A DNA stretch of 64,000 nucleotides from Verrucomicrobiales bacterium (GTDB lineage: Bacteria; Verrucomicrobiota; Verrucomicrobiia; Limisphaerales; JAYPXF01), in NCBI GenBank assembly GCA_002715965.1, contig PBAL01000014.1, positions 62,001 through 126,000 of the forward strand, written 5' to 3'. Of the stretch, positions 1 through 9,585 are shown piece by piece. Within the stretch, counting starts at the first letter, position 1. Each line of letters begins with the position of its first letter. The notes under the pieces are model-generated. The model saw nothing but the letters and a program-made list of their open reading frames with translations, did no database searches and was not told where the DNA came from. The position numbers and the translations under genes are program-made.

Positions 1-1
1 T

Positions 2-2230
2 CCGGCTCTCTTCGAGCAGATGCAATCGGTAGTGCTCGCCAAGTGCATCCTCGGCAAGGAGAACGAATACATCCGCCAACGTATCGAGGACCAGGACACG
101 CGTCGGACCAAGTGGGGCGACACGGCCCTGCTTCAGGAACCGAACATCAAGAACGGCTGTGGCGGCTTGCGCGATTACCAGAACCTCATCTGGATGTCCC
201 TGGTCAAATACCGCACGCGCAATCTCAAGGAACTTCAGGAGAAGGAACTCATCAGCCGGCGCGAGCGGAAGGATCTGGAGGCCGCCTATGATTTTCTCCT
301 GCGAACGCGCAACGAGCTTCACTACCTCACGAATCGCGACGGCGACGTGCTGACCAAGAACGTGCAACCCAAAGTCGCCCACGCGCTCGGTTACACAGAC
401 CGATCGCCGGCGCGTCGCCTGGAGTTGTTCATGCACGAGTATTACACCCAGGCGCGCAACATTCATTTGATCACGCGTACGATCGAACAACGCCTGGCCC
501 TGCTTCCCAATCCCGGCAAGCTGAACTTTCTCAAGGGCATCTTCGGCAAGATCGTAACCAAGCCCCACATCGACGGCTTCGACATTCTCGATGGCGAACT
601 CAAACACCAGAACCGGCGTGTCTTCTCCAACGCCCCGCGCCGGCTCATGCGTGTTTTCCTCTACTGCCAGCAACGCAACTGCGTTCTGCATCCGGACACC
701 GCGCAGCTCATTCGCCAAAGCCTGCGCCTGGTCGACAGTTCGTTCATCGCCGACGAGCACGTGCATTCAACCTTCGAGGAAATCCTTTCGCAGAAGGGAA
801 ACGTGGCGAGCACCTTGCGGGCCATGCATGAGGTGGATTTCCTCGGGAAGTATCTGCCCGAGTTCGGCCGCATGACGGCCCTGGTGCAACACGAATTCTA
901 TCACCAATACACCGGCGACGAGCATACGCTCCGGTGTATCGAAAAACTGGACGAGCTTTGGGAGGAGGAAAACCAATACGCCGGGCCCTACCATCGCATC
1001 TTCCAAAACGTAGAAGATTCGTTCCCGCTGTACCTCGCCCTCTTGCTGCATGACGCCGGGCGCGGACTGGACGACACCACGCACACGGAATCCGGCGTGA
1101 AGCTAGCCAATCGCGTGGCCGGTCGGCTTCAACTGGATGAGAACACCGCGGAACTGCTTCGCTTCCTGATCGAGCATCACCTGACGATGGTGAGCATCTC
1201 GCAACGCCGGGATCTCGATGATTCCGACGTGATTGCCTACTTCGCGGGAATCGTCCAGACGCCCAAACGGCTGAACCTGCTCACGCTTCATACGGTCGCT
1301 GATTCAATGGGCACCAGCGACGATCTTTGGAACGGGTTCAAGGATCAGCTCCTGCGCACGCTTTACACCAAGGCCAATGCCGATGTGAGTGGAGACACGG
1401 CATTCATGCGGTCGGAAAGAAAGCACCGCGCGCAGCTACGTGAAAAGGTGGATCAAATCCTTCCCGACATCGTTGAACGCGACGAAATCGACGCGCACTT
1501 CAGCAAGCTGCCAGGCCGTTACTTCCATGCCCACACCGCGCGCGAAATTGCCGCCGACATGCAGCTGGTTCATCGATTCATGTGGAACCAGTTGACCGCG
1601 GAAAGCAAAGCCGCGCTCGAGCCGGTCATCACCTGGCGGGACGAAACCAATCACGGTTGCACGAGCATGCGCATTGCGACCTGGAACAAGCACGGCCTGT
1701 TCAGTTTGCTTGCCGGGTCTTTTGCCCATGCCGGTCTTTCCATCCTGAGCGCGCGTGGCTTCACCCGCGAAGACGAGATCGTCCTCGACACCTTCCACGT
1801 CGTAAACGCCGCAACGGGTGAGATGGCCAGGAAGAAACAACGCGAGACCTTTGAAGAAACACTCGTTGCCGCCATGAAGGGCGAACTCGACCTGCACGAA
1901 CTGCTCGCGCACAAGAACCAGCAGCGCCCGACCGACTATCACGAGGGCATCGCCACCGAGATTGAGTTCGACAACGCGACGTCCACCCAGTTCACCGTGA
2001 TCGATCTCGAGACCGAAGACCGCGTCGGTCTGCTGCATGCCGTTGCCGATGTCCTTGCCCATCTCAATATCGAGATCGAACTCGCCAAGATCACCACTGA
2101 AAAAGGCGCGGCCATTGACAGCTTCTACGTCTGTGAAACCAACGGGGAAAAACTTTCAAGCCCAGATCGCCAGGCCGAGGTGGAAGCAAAGGCGCGCACG
2201 GCAATTCTCGGACTTGATTCGGCTGAGTAA
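2..2230 (+). CDS. glnD: [Protein-PII] uridylyltransferase/uridylyl-removing enzyme, 5' truncated by window edge
   Basis: Bifunctional nitrogen sensor that uridylylates and de-uridylylates PII proteins. The frame is open to the left edge, so the N-terminal nucleotidyltransferase core lies outside; about 742 of an expected ~900 residues are visible. The fragment starts just before the conserved EPNIKxGxGGLRD motif of the GlnD linker. The HD phosphohydrolase domain follows with LLLHDAGRG, near residue 345. Two C-terminal ACT domains are visible: one begins around TSMRIATWNKHGLF, the second around TQFTVIDLETEDRVGLL. The family is unambiguous. The internal ATG at base 20 is not a credible start because it would cut into the conserved core. 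Confidence 0.95.
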   Translation, partial: PALFEQMQSVVLAKCILGKENEYIRQRIEDQDTRRTKWGDTALLQEPNIKNGCGGLRDYQNLIWMSLVKYRTRNLKELQEKELISRRERKDLEAAYDFLLRTRNELHYLTNRDGDVLTKNVQPKVAHALGYTDRSPARRLELFMHEYYTQARNIHLITRTIEQRLALLPNPGKLNFLKGIFGKIVTKPHIDGFDILDGELKHQNRRVFSNAPRRLMRVFLYCQQRNCVLHPDTAQLIRQSLRLVDSSFIADEHVHSTFEEILSQKGNVASTLRAMHEVDFLGKYLPEFGRMTALVQHEFYHQYTGDEHTLRCIEKLDELWEEENQYAGPYHRIFQNVEDSFPLYLALLLHDAGRGLDDTTHTESGVKLANRVAGRLQLDENTAELLRFLIEHHLTMVSISQRRDLDDSDVIAYFAGIVQTPKRLNLLTLHTVADSMGTSDDLWNGFKDQLLRTLYTKANADVSGDTAFMRSERKHRAQLREKVDQILPDIVERDEIDAHFSKLPGRYFHAHTAREIAADMQLVHRFMWNQLTAESKAALEPVITWRDETNHGCTSMRIATWNKHGLFSLLAGSFAHAGLSILSARGFTREDEIVLDTFHVVNAATGEMARKKQRETFEETLVAAMKGELDLHELLAHKNQQRPTDYHEGIATEIEFDNATSTQFTVIDLETEDRVGLLHAVADVLAHLNIEIELAKITTEKGAAIDSFYVCETNGEKLSSPDRQAEVEAKARTAILGLDSAE

Positions 2231-2319
2231 TCAGAGCTCGCTCCGAATTCTCAATCTTGGCCGCACTCTGAGACCGGCTTCCAATCGCCCCCTTCCTCAA
2301 AACACGTCCAAAAAAAGGT

Positions 2320-2345
2320 GGCGCCGGGGCAAATGCCCCGGCGCC
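2320..2345 (-). terminator. Rho-independent-type terminator for leftward transcripts
   Basis: Perfect 12-bp GC-rich stem (GGCGCCGGGGCA / TGCCCCGGCGCC) with a 2-nt loop. Read on the minus strand it is followed by ACC and a run of seven T, the canonical intrinsic terminator layout. It lies downstream of the leftward ECF remnant. On the plus strand no T-run follows, so it serves glnD less well. The rest of 2231-2508 shows nothing recognisable. Confidence 0.7.
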
Positions 2346-2508
2346 TTACTGTCAATTTCCAGGTCCCGGTCCCACAGCCAATAATCCCGGAAGCCAGGAA
2401 CGACAGCAAAGTGGTTACCCCGTAGTTTCACATGAATTGGCCGAAGCGGTGAATGGATGAGGGTTTGGTGGCTTCAGTAAAGGGTGAAAGTGATTTTTGC
2501 CGATTACT

Positions 2509-2941
2509 TCACACAACTCCACCAAAGCCGCCACCCAACGTCTTGCCTCCAACCACGGTGGCAGCGGTCGCCGCGCCTGTGCCCATCGGGGCGGACGGCA
2601 AGAGGCCGAGCACGAGCGGGGCGAGATTTCGCGAAGGCCCCAAGCGTTTCAGGCCGTCTTCGGCGCGCTTCTCCAAAACCACGCGTAGTTTCTTCCGCGC
2701 ACGATCCGACCGAACCAGGCGGCAAATCGCGATGGCTCCCGCAGCGCCCCAAGGTATTTGTAAACGCGAACAAAGGCTTCCTGGGGATGCCTCCTCCGCC
2801 AGCGAAAACATCACCCAGACGGCTCCAGGCAATACCGAAGGCCTGCTGCTGATTCCGTTCCACCAGTTCGCCGAAGAGCTCCTGCTCTCCTGCCTTTACC
2901 GCTTCGATGATTTCGGAATCTTCCCGCATCTCACCAACCAA
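2509..2941 (-). pseudogene. Decayed ECF-type RNA polymerase sigma factor
   Basis: Three minus-strand frames together give an ECF sigma factor. The first piece, starting MREDSEIIEAVKAGEQELF and running to AWSRLGDV (~2941-2800), matches the region 2 start. A second frame (~2785-2690) gives QEAFVRVYKYLGALREP and then FAAWFGRIVR, the classic end of region 2. A third frame gives KKLRVVLEKRAEDGLKRLG and an Ala/Gly-rich tail like those found on verrucomicrobial ECF factors. At least two frameshifts are needed, and no region 4 (DNA-binding) segment is visible, so an internal deletion is likely. A rightward reading of the same bases (2453-3034) has no recognisable features. Family assignment is from motif recognition only. 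Confidence 0.6.
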
Positions 2942-3003
2942 GATCGCGTCGGTGCCGAATTGTTACCGACGAACTCAAGAATTGTATTTGTCGAATCCGG
3001 GCT

Positions 3004-4263
3004 TCATTCGTCACGCGTCACCAAGAAGCGCTGAATTCTGGTCCAAAGCAGATGCGCCTCCCGCAAGGCGTTCAGGTAATGGCGCCTCTCGGTGGTTTCG
3101 CCAAGCAACGCCGTATTCGCCTGAAGTTGATTGATCTCCCCGGCTTTCAACAGCAATTCACTCCGACGAACGATTTCCTTTTGGTGCGGCAGCAGCTCGT
3201 CGCGGATGTGCTCGACGCGGTTCAGCGATGCCAGCAGTTGGTTTCGAATGCGGCTGAATTCCAGGGCTGCGTTCTGGCGCGATGTCTGGGCACGAGCTTT
3301 TGCCGCGTTCGCATCTTCGGCAAAGGCCTTGGCCTCGGCTTTCTTGTCGTCAAAGAGCGGCAGCGCGATGGCCACGCTTGCGTCGATCCCGTCGCGCCGG
3401 TTCTGCTGGTTTCGTCGATAGAGCAATTCGACGTTGAGCGAAGGAATGCGGGATGCGCGTGCGAGCTGTGATTGGAGTTTCAGAATGTCGCCTTCAGACT
3501 CCGCAGCAAGAAGGGACGGAAGTTTTTCCAAGTCGGCCGTGAGTTCCTGCAAGTCCTTTAATGCAAGCGTTGGTTCAAGCTTTCCATTCAGCGTGTGGAA
3601 TCCGGCGTCCGGCTGTCCGATCGCCGTCGCCAGTTGTTTGAAGGCGACTGTCCGATTGCCGATTACCTCCTGGTAATCCAGCCGTTCATGATCCAGGTCC
3701 GCGTGGGCCGACTCCGTATCTGCGACAACGAGCTCCCCTACATCAGCGAGCGCTTTCATCAGCGCCGCGTTGGATTCAAGAATCTTGATCCGTTCCGCAA
3801 AGAGACGTTCGTTCGCCTGGGTAAACAGTGCTCCGGCAAACGCAGAACTTACGCTCTGTCTCACACGATTCCTCGCTGCAGCATATTCCAGCGCGGCTTT
3901 CTCGCGCCTGACCTCGGCAATGTCACGTTTGAGTTTTGCGGGTTTCTTCAGGCGAACGGTTTGCGAAACGCCGGCCAGAAAGTCACCGTTGGTGAACGGC
4001 CGATCTCCGGGTGAGAGTCCTTCCGTGCCGATGGAGAACGAGGGATTCGGTCGCGAGCCGGCCGCAATGGCGCGTTGCTCGGCCGCGTTCCATCCCGCCA
4101 ACGCGGCATCGAGAATCGGGCTGTTCTTCTCTGCGAGTCGCAGGGCTTCTTCCAGTGTGAGGGCGTTGTTTGTGGCGCCGCGTGCGCTTGATGCCAGAGT
4201 GGCAATACATAGACAGACCGGCAGGAAGCGCACCCTGAGTTGAGATGTGAAGGACATGTTCAT
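3004..4263 (-). CDS. TolC-family outer membrane efflux protein (CusC/CzcC-like)
   Basis: Outer-membrane channel of a tripartite heavy-metal pump. 419 residues with a cleavable signal peptide (hydrophobic stretch ending ASSARGA). The mature start, LTLEEALRLAEKNSP, is the typical first helix of TolC/CzcC proteins, and the body has two long helical halves. The ATG overlaps the RND pump stop codon by 4 bp (ATGA), so the two are translationally coupled as the last two genes of the operon. The metal is not deducible from this subunit. Confidence 0.9.
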   Translation of the reverse strand: MNMSFTSQLRVRFLPVCLCIATLASSARGATNNALTLEEALRLAEKNSPILDAALAGWNAAEQRAIAAGSRPNPSFSIGTEGLSPGDRPFTNGDFLAGVSQTVRLKKPAKLKRDIAEVRREKAALEYAAARNRVRQSVSSAFAGALFTQANERLFAERIKILESNAALMKALADVGELVVADTESAHADLDHERLDYQEVIGNRTVAFKQLATAIGQPDAGFHTLNGKLEPTLALKDLQELTADLEKLPSLLAAESEGDILKLQSQLARASRIPSLNVELLYRRNQQNRRDGIDASVAIALPLFDDKKAEAKAFAEDANAAKARAQTSRQNAALEFSRIRNQLLASLNRVEHIRDELLPHQKEIVRRSELLLKAGEINQLQANTALLGETTERRHYLNALREAHLLWTRIQRFLVTRDE

Positions 4264-7200
4264 TCGGATACGGGTTCGGGTTCAACGGGTCTTCCGAAGC
4301 GGAGGTAAAGCGTGGGTACGATCGCCATGTTGAGGAGCATTGACGTGGTCAAGCCGCAGAGAATGACGATTGCCATTGGAGTTTCGATTTCCTTGCCGGG
4401 TTCGCCGGCGCCAAGCACCAGCGGGATGAGTGCGAGCGAAGTGGCCAGGCCGGTCATCAGGATCGGCACGAGCCGTTCCATTGCGCCGCGATAGACGGCT
4501 TCGCGAAACTCCCGCACGCCTTCCGACAACTGCAGGTGTCGAATGTGAGAAACGAGCATGATGCCATTGCGCACGGCAATGCCAAACACGGTGATGAAGC
4601 CGATCAACGAAGCCACGCTCAAGACGCCTCCCGAGAAATACACCCCGGCGACTCCACCGATGAGTGCCAGGGGTAGATTCAGCATCACCAACGTGGCATC
4701 ACGCGCAGAACTGAAGGCCATATACAGCAACAACGCGATCCCGATCACGACGAGCACCCCCACGAAAGTGATCACCTGCGTGGCTGCGGCCGCGCTCTCG
4801 AATTGCCCGCCAAATTGAACGCGATAGCCCGTCTGCGCGTTGATCATGGGTTCGATCTTCTCGCGGCAGTCGTTCACCACGGACATAACATCGCGCCCAG
4901 CCACGTTGCAGGACACCACGATCTTGCGTTCCACCTGTTCGCGACTGATGCGGTTGGGCCCGGTAAATCGTTCGACCTGCGCAACGGCACCGAGCGGAAC
5001 GCGTGCACCGGAGGGCGTGCTGATGAGCAACTCGCCCAGGGACTCAAGCGTCCAGGATTCCGGCCGATCGATGCGGACGACCAGATCAAATGCGTTCCGA
5101 CCCTCCAGGACTTCACTGACCTTCTCGCCCTGCACTGCAGCATTGATGTGGCTGGCTACGCGATCGATCGTGAGTCCGTGCCGCGCCAACGCGTCGCGCC
5201 GAAAACGGATCCGGAGCGTCGGCACATCGCGCTGTTGTTCGAGCGAGAGATCCGCAACCCCCGGGATGTTTTCCATGGCCGATCGCGCCCGTTCGCCCAG
5301 ACTGCGCAATTCGTAGATGTCCGGTCCGAAGATCTTCACGGCGACTGCCGCGCGGGTTCCCGACAACATGTGATCGATGCGGTGAGAAATGGGTTGGCCG
5401 ATCTCGATGTTCATTCCCGGCACGCCATCGAATTCCTCACGCAAGGCCGCCAGGAACTCGGCCTTGGTCCGGTCTTTCAGATCGATCTGCACTTCGAACT
5501 CCGAAGCTTCCACGCCCATTACGTGTTCGTCCTGTTCGGCGCGACCGGTCTGGCGCGAAAAGGCGACCACCTCCGGCTGGCGTAACAAAATCCGATCAAG
5601 CCGGGAGGCGAGTTTGTCCGATTCCACCAGCGAAGTGCCGGGAATTGTCACCGCACCGATGGTCAGGCTGCCTTCGTTGAACTGCGGAAGGAACGCCCGG
5701 CCAAAGAGCGTCATCTGGAATACAGCTGCGCCAAAGAGAACCAGTGTCGGAATCGTGGCCACCCAGGTGTGGTTGAGCAGGAACGGAAGGACCCTCCCGT
5801 AAACCGATTTGCAGATGACCGTGAGCGTCGGCTCCTTCTCGCGCACGATCGTCCGGCTTTCCGGGAGCAGGAAATAGCACAGCACCGGCGTCACGGTCAT
5901 CGCCACGACGAGTGATGCCAGCAATGAAACCACGTAAGCCATTCCGAGAGGCGCAAGCAACCGTCCCTCCACGCCGTCGAGGAAGAACACCGGCGTAAAG
6001 ACCAACACGATGATGATCGTTGCAAAGGTGATACTGCTTCGAATCTCAGCGCTTGCCGTAAAGACAACCCGAAGTGCGGGCACACGTTTCTCTTCCGGCA
6101 ACTGCCAGTTTTCGCGCAATCGGCGAAAGACGTTTTCAACATCGATGATCGCGTCATCGACCAACGCTCCGATAGCGATGGCCATTCCTCCGAGAGTCAT
6201 CGTGTTGATGGTGGCGTCCAGCCATTGAAGCGACAGCACGGCCGTGATCAAGGAGAGGGGAATCGCAGTGAGCGTGATGACGGTGGATCTGAAATTGGCG
6301 AGGAACAACAGGATGACAATCACCACCAGCAGCACGCCGTCGCGCAGAGCGGTCACGACATTTGAAACCGCGACGCGAATAAAGTCCGCCTGCCGAAAGA
6401 TGTCCCGGTGCAAGGTCATTCCCGGCGGAATCGTCGCCTCAAGATCATCGAGAACCGCCTCCAGTCGTCGCGTCAGCTCAAGCGTGTTGGCCTGTGATTG
6501 CTTGCGAATCCCAAGCACGACCGCTGGTGATCCGTTGGCGGCTGCCATCCCCCGCATGGGCGCCGTTCCAATGCGAACCTGTGCAACCTGGCCGACCGTG
6601 ACAGGTGTGCCCCTTTCGCTGCGAATCACGATGCTTGCAATGTCGTTGGTGTCCTGAATGCGTCCCTCGATCGAGACCAGCCACTCCGAGACGCTTTGAT
6701 TGATCACGCCGGCGGACACATTGCGATTGGCCGCGCGGAGAGCTTCCGAAAGTTCATCCAGCGTTACATCGTACGCAGCAAGCGATTCAGGACTGGCCAC
6801 CACCTGGTATTGTTTTACCCCACCCCCGATTGCGGAAACCTGTGAGACACCGGACACCGCGAGCAACCGCCGACGCACAACCAGTTCGGCATGATTGCGC
6901 ACGTCGATCAGGGAATTCCGATCCGAGGTCAACGCAATGAACATCACGTCCCCCATGATCGAACTGTTCGGCGCGATGATCGGGCGTTCCACTTCCTCGG
7001 GCATTTCGCCGGCCACCAGGTCCAGCTTTTCGGAGACGATTTGCCGGGCCGTCCGGATGTCCGTGTCCCAGTCGAACTCAACCCACACCAGTGAAATCCC
7101 GACAGCAGTTGCCGAACGAATTCGTCTCACCCCAAACGCACCATTGAGTGCAGTCTCGATGCGGAAGGTCACCTGTTGTTCCAGGTCGATCGGCGTCATT

Positions 7201-7361
7201 CCATGCGCCTCGGTCACCACCGTAACCGTCGGTGCGCTGAGATCCGGAAACACATCGACGGGAAGATTACGGCCCACCCAGATTCCGTAGGCCGTCAGCG
7301 CCATGGCCGCAGCCAGCACGAGCACGCGGTTGCGAAGTGAGATTCGGATGAGGGCGTTCAT
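4260..7361 (-). CDS. Heavy-metal efflux RND transporter, CusA/CzcA family
   Basis: Inner-membrane proton-driven pump, 1033 residues (the family is usually 1020-1060). The start, MNALIRISLRNRVLVL, with NLPVDVFPDLSAPTVTVVTEA, is the HME-RND signature. TM4 reads GGMAIAIGALVDDAIIDVEN, with acidic residues in the proton-relay position. It matches neither the classic CzcA DFG form nor the CusA form exactly, so Zn/Co/Cd versus Cu/Ag cannot be settled by eye. It lies 7 bp downstream of the membrane fusion protein and overlaps the TolC-like gene by 4 bp, giving a complete CBA set. Confidence 0.93.
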   Translation of the reverse strand: MNALIRISLRNRVLVLAAAMALTAYGIWVGRNLPVDVFPDLSAPTVTVVTEAHGMTPIDLEQQVTFRIETALNGAFGVRRIRSATAVGISLVWVEFDWDTDIRTARQIVSEKLDLVAGEMPEEVERPIIAPNSSIMGDVMFIALTSDRNSLIDVRNHAELVVRRRLLAVSGVSQVSAIGGGVKQYQVVASPESLAAYDVTLDELSEALRAANRNVSAGVINQSVSEWLVSIEGRIQDTNDIASIVIRSERGTPVTVGQVAQVRIGTAPMRGMAAANGSPAVVLGIRKQSQANTLELTRRLEAVLDDLEATIPPGMTLHRDIFRQADFIRVAVSNVVTALRDGVLLVVIVILLFLANFRSTVITLTAIPLSLITAVLSLQWLDATINTMTLGGMAIAIGALVDDAIIDVENVFRRLRENWQLPEEKRVPALRVVFTASAEIRSSITFATIIIVLVFTPVFFLDGVEGRLLAPLGMAYVVSLLASLVVAMTVTPVLCYFLLPESRTIVREKEPTLTVICKSVYGRVLPFLLNHTWVATIPTLVLFGAAVFQMTLFGRAFLPQFNEGSLTIGAVTIPGTSLVESDKLASRLDRILLRQPEVVAFSRQTGRAEQDEHVMGVEASEFEVQIDLKDRTKAEFLAALREEFDGVPGMNIEIGQPISHRIDHMLSGTRAAVAVKIFGPDIYELRSLGERARSAMENIPGVADLSLEQQRDVPTLRIRFRRDALARHGLTIDRVASHINAAVQGEKVSEVLEGRNAFDLVVRIDRPESWTLESLGELLISTPSGARVPLGAVAQVERFTGPNRISREQVERKIVVSCNVAGRDVMSVVNDCREKIEPMINAQTGYRVQFGGQFESAAAATQVITFVGVLVVIGIALLLYMAFSSARDATLVMLNLPLALIGGVAGVYFSGGVLSVASLIGFITVFGIAVRNGIMLVSHIRHLQLSEGVREFREAVYRGAMERLVPILMTGLATSLALIPLVLGAGEPGKEIETPMAIVILCGLTTSMLLNMAIVPTLYLRFGRPVEPEPVSE

Positions 7362-7368
7362 GCGTTTC

Positions 7369-8988
7369 TCAGTGATGACTGTGCGGAATGCTCTTGCCGC
7401 CGACGGCTGCCAATCGGACGGCGTTTGCGTTTCGGATCACGACGCGTTCCCCCGCGGAAAGGCCGTCGAGAATCTCCACGTGCTTTCCATCGCGGATTCC
7501 CGTCCGCACCACGCGTTTCACAAACGTGTCACCCGCAATTTGAACGTAGATGGTCTTACGCCCCTGTTCCTCGATTACCGCCTCAACTGGAACGGACAAA
7601 GCAACCCGTGATTCGCTGACAATCAGATGCACGGTCACCCGCTGACCCACGCGCATGACGCGATTCGAGTTCGGTGTTTCGATGATCAAGGCGGTGGTGC
7701 GAGTGGAAGGATGGACCTGTTCGCCAAAGGTCACCAGCCGCCCCAAAGACCTTCGAAGGACCGGCAGGGATGCTCCGGGCAATTCGAGTTCCGCGCCCAG
7801 GACGTTGGTGAGCCGGGGCATCAATGCTTCCGGCACATGCGCATGGATGTGAACCGGATCAGAGTGCAAGGTCCACGCGATGGTCGAGCCTTCGGCGATA
7901 AATTCGCCCATCGCGATCTCCGCCAGTTTGACAATCGTCCCATCAACCGGCGCGGTGAGCGCAACGCTGGCTGCGCTTCCATCACGCCCGGCGAGCAGAT
8001 CTGAGTTCGCGCTCGCATAGGCCTTCGCCAGCGACTCGGCAGCCTGGAACGCACTCTCTGCGAGCTGCAACTCGCGTTCAGCCGCCTGCAAATCACGCGC
8101 AGATTTCGCGCCCTGATCCGCCAGCTTGCGGATGCGATCGTAGGTCCTTTTCACATCATCGAGCTTGATGCGTTCACGCTCGATCGCGGCCTTCGCCTCC
8201 ACGAGCCGCGTGGTGATTTCAGAGAACACCGGTTGAACACGCGCAACAACTTGTCCCGCAGATACCTTGCTTCCAATCTCCACCGGTCCGGACGCAGCCG
8301 CCGTCAATCGACCCGAGATCGGAGTGGTGATCGCACCACGTCGGCCCGGCGTGGCTTCGACCTCCGCGGGCACGCTGATCCGTTCCCGCAAGGTTCTGCG
8401 TCCTGCCGGTACCGCCTGGGTCTCAAACTCCCATTGCTGTTCCTTGGAAAGCAACACGCCCGTGGGTGATTCCGGTGCCGTGGTTCCCATTGCTGAGTCA
8501 TGATCGGGAAATACTTCCAACGACTTCAGCGGAATCGTCAGCGCCTGCCCATCGACGTTGATGCGGACACTGAGTTCCCAATTTCCGGCGGAGGGAAACT
8601 TGATCCTCGGCAGGTAAACCCCGGCGGTTGCCGGGCGCGCCTGGAGATGTTCGAAAGCCTTGCCCGCGTCGTTTCGAGCGACGACGCGGATCGCGCCCGT
8701 TGGTCGGGGGCGGCCGGTCTCCAGGAGCGTGACACGCAGGGCCAGCGTGCCCAGCATCCCGGCTTCGAAGGCCTCATGTTCGGCAAATACTTCAAATCCA
8801 TTGGTCCAAACGGTTGCATGGAACCGGACCGGCTCCTGTGCTTCGTCGGCCGCGTGTCCCCCGGAACCATGGGAGTGCCCGTGGCCGTGCGAATGCCCGT
8901 GACTTGGCGCATCCGGTGGACGGCAACCGACAATGATCAGGCAGAGTGGGACACCGCTTAAGGCGGTCAAAACAGATTGTAGCTTCAT
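7369..8988 (-). CDS. Efflux RND transporter periplasmic adaptor (CusB/CzcB-like) with His-rich N-terminus
   Basis: Membrane fusion protein linking the RND pump to the outer-membrane channel, 539 residues. The signal sequence ends LIIVGC, consistent with a lipoprotein lipobox. Directly after it comes a metal-binding tract of repeated HGHSHG-type units (about residues 29-45). An extended N-terminal domain resembling those of CzcB proteins precedes the hairpin/lipoyl core (RERISVPAEVEATPGRRGA; ASGPVEIGSKVSAGQVVARV). The extra histidines suggest periplasmic capture of Zn, Ni, Co or Cu. The ATG is at 8988. Confidence 0.9.
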   Translation of the reverse strand: MKLQSVLTALSGVPLCLIIVGCRPPDAPSHGHSHGHGHSHGSGGHAADEAQEPVRFHATVWTNGFEVFAEHEAFEAGMLGTLALRVTLLETGRPRPTGAIRVVARNDAGKAFEHLQARPATAGVYLPRIKFPSAGNWELSVRINVDGQALTIPLKSLEVFPDHDSAMGTTAPESPTGVLLSKEQQWEFETQAVPAGRRTLRERISVPAEVEATPGRRGAITTPISGRLTAAASGPVEIGSKVSAGQVVARVQPVFSEITTRLVEAKAAIERERIKLDDVKRTYDRIRKLADQGAKSARDLQAAERELQLAESAFQAAESLAKAYASANSDLLAGRDGSAASVALTAPVDGTIVKLAEIAMGEFIAEGSTIAWTLHSDPVHIHAHVPEALMPRLTNVLGAELELPGASLPVLRRSLGRLVTFGEQVHPSTRTTALIIETPNSNRVMRVGQRVTVHLIVSESRVALSVPVEAVIEEQGRKTIYVQIAGDTFVKRVVRTGIRDGKHVEILDGLSAGERVVIRNANAVRLAAVGGKSIPHSHH

Positions 8989-9071
8989 ATGCTGTTAACA
9001 GCAGGCCGGGGAACTGAATAGTGGACACACCTCACCCGAGGCGTGTCCGAACGTGATGGGGAGGGGTTGCG

Positions 9072-9491
9072 TCAGGCGCTGGGAGGGGCGCGCGAAGGAC
9101 GTTCCCAGCCAGGCGGTTTGGCGGGAGGAGTCCGATCGGCGATCGAAACCTTGACCGAATTCAGCTTCGGGGCTCGAAGCCACGAGGTATGACCTGAAAT
9201 CAGAAGATCCTTCGAAACGGAATCATCTTTCGACAACGCTGCGACGTCATGCAATTCGGCAGGATGATGCTCGTGATGAGTGTCGCCATGATCGTGGCCG
9301 TGGTGACCGTGATCGTGGTGGTAATGCCCGTCCGCGTGCACGTGGTCCTGCGTATGGACGACACCTTCCAGGCAGTGTGGCACGGCAGAAAGATGGAGGG
9401 GGAGGTAGATGAGATAGGCGACGAATACCAGCAACGTCACCATGGCGGAGCGTCGGGTCGCAGGTCTCAAATGATCGCCTGATGTTTTCAC
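9072..9491 (-). CDS. Small His-rich membrane-anchored protein of the efflux operon
   Basis: 139 residues from a GTG start at 9491; an ATG at 9443 (MVTLLVF) is an alternative. One hydrophobic segment (VTLLVFVAYLIYLPLHL) is followed by a dense His/Asp tract (HTQDHVHADGHYHHDH and continuing), about residues 46-78. It is the first gene of the leftward efflux operon, 83 bp upstream of the adaptor gene. The likely role is a periplasmic metal-buffering or sensing peptide, inferred from composition and position only. No family is recognised. Confidence 0.7.
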   Translation of the reverse strand: MKTSGDHLRPATRRSAMVTLLVFVAYLIYLPLHLSAVPHCLEGVVHTQDHVHADGHYHHDHGHHGHDHGDTHHEHHPAELHDVAALSKDDSVSKDLLISGHTSWLRAPKLNSVKVSIADRTPPAKPPGWERPSRAPPSA

Positions 9492-9585
9492 TCGGGTTGT
9501 TGGAAGATGCCTTGCGCAATGGATGCTGTCAATTCAGCGAGGGGTGAACCTTGCCAAGCATCCGCCTTCCCGGCTAAATGCGCGG

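Noticed and set aside
2453-3034. 193-codon open frame on the plus strand
   Set aside because: Low-complexity Pro/Arg-rich translation; the opposite strand reads as an ECF sigma remnant, which explains the region better.
9249-9482. Val/Met-rich plus-strand ORF resembling a membrane peptide
   Set aside because: It is the complement of the His-rich tract (CAC/CAT codons become GTG/ATG) of the minus-strand gene.
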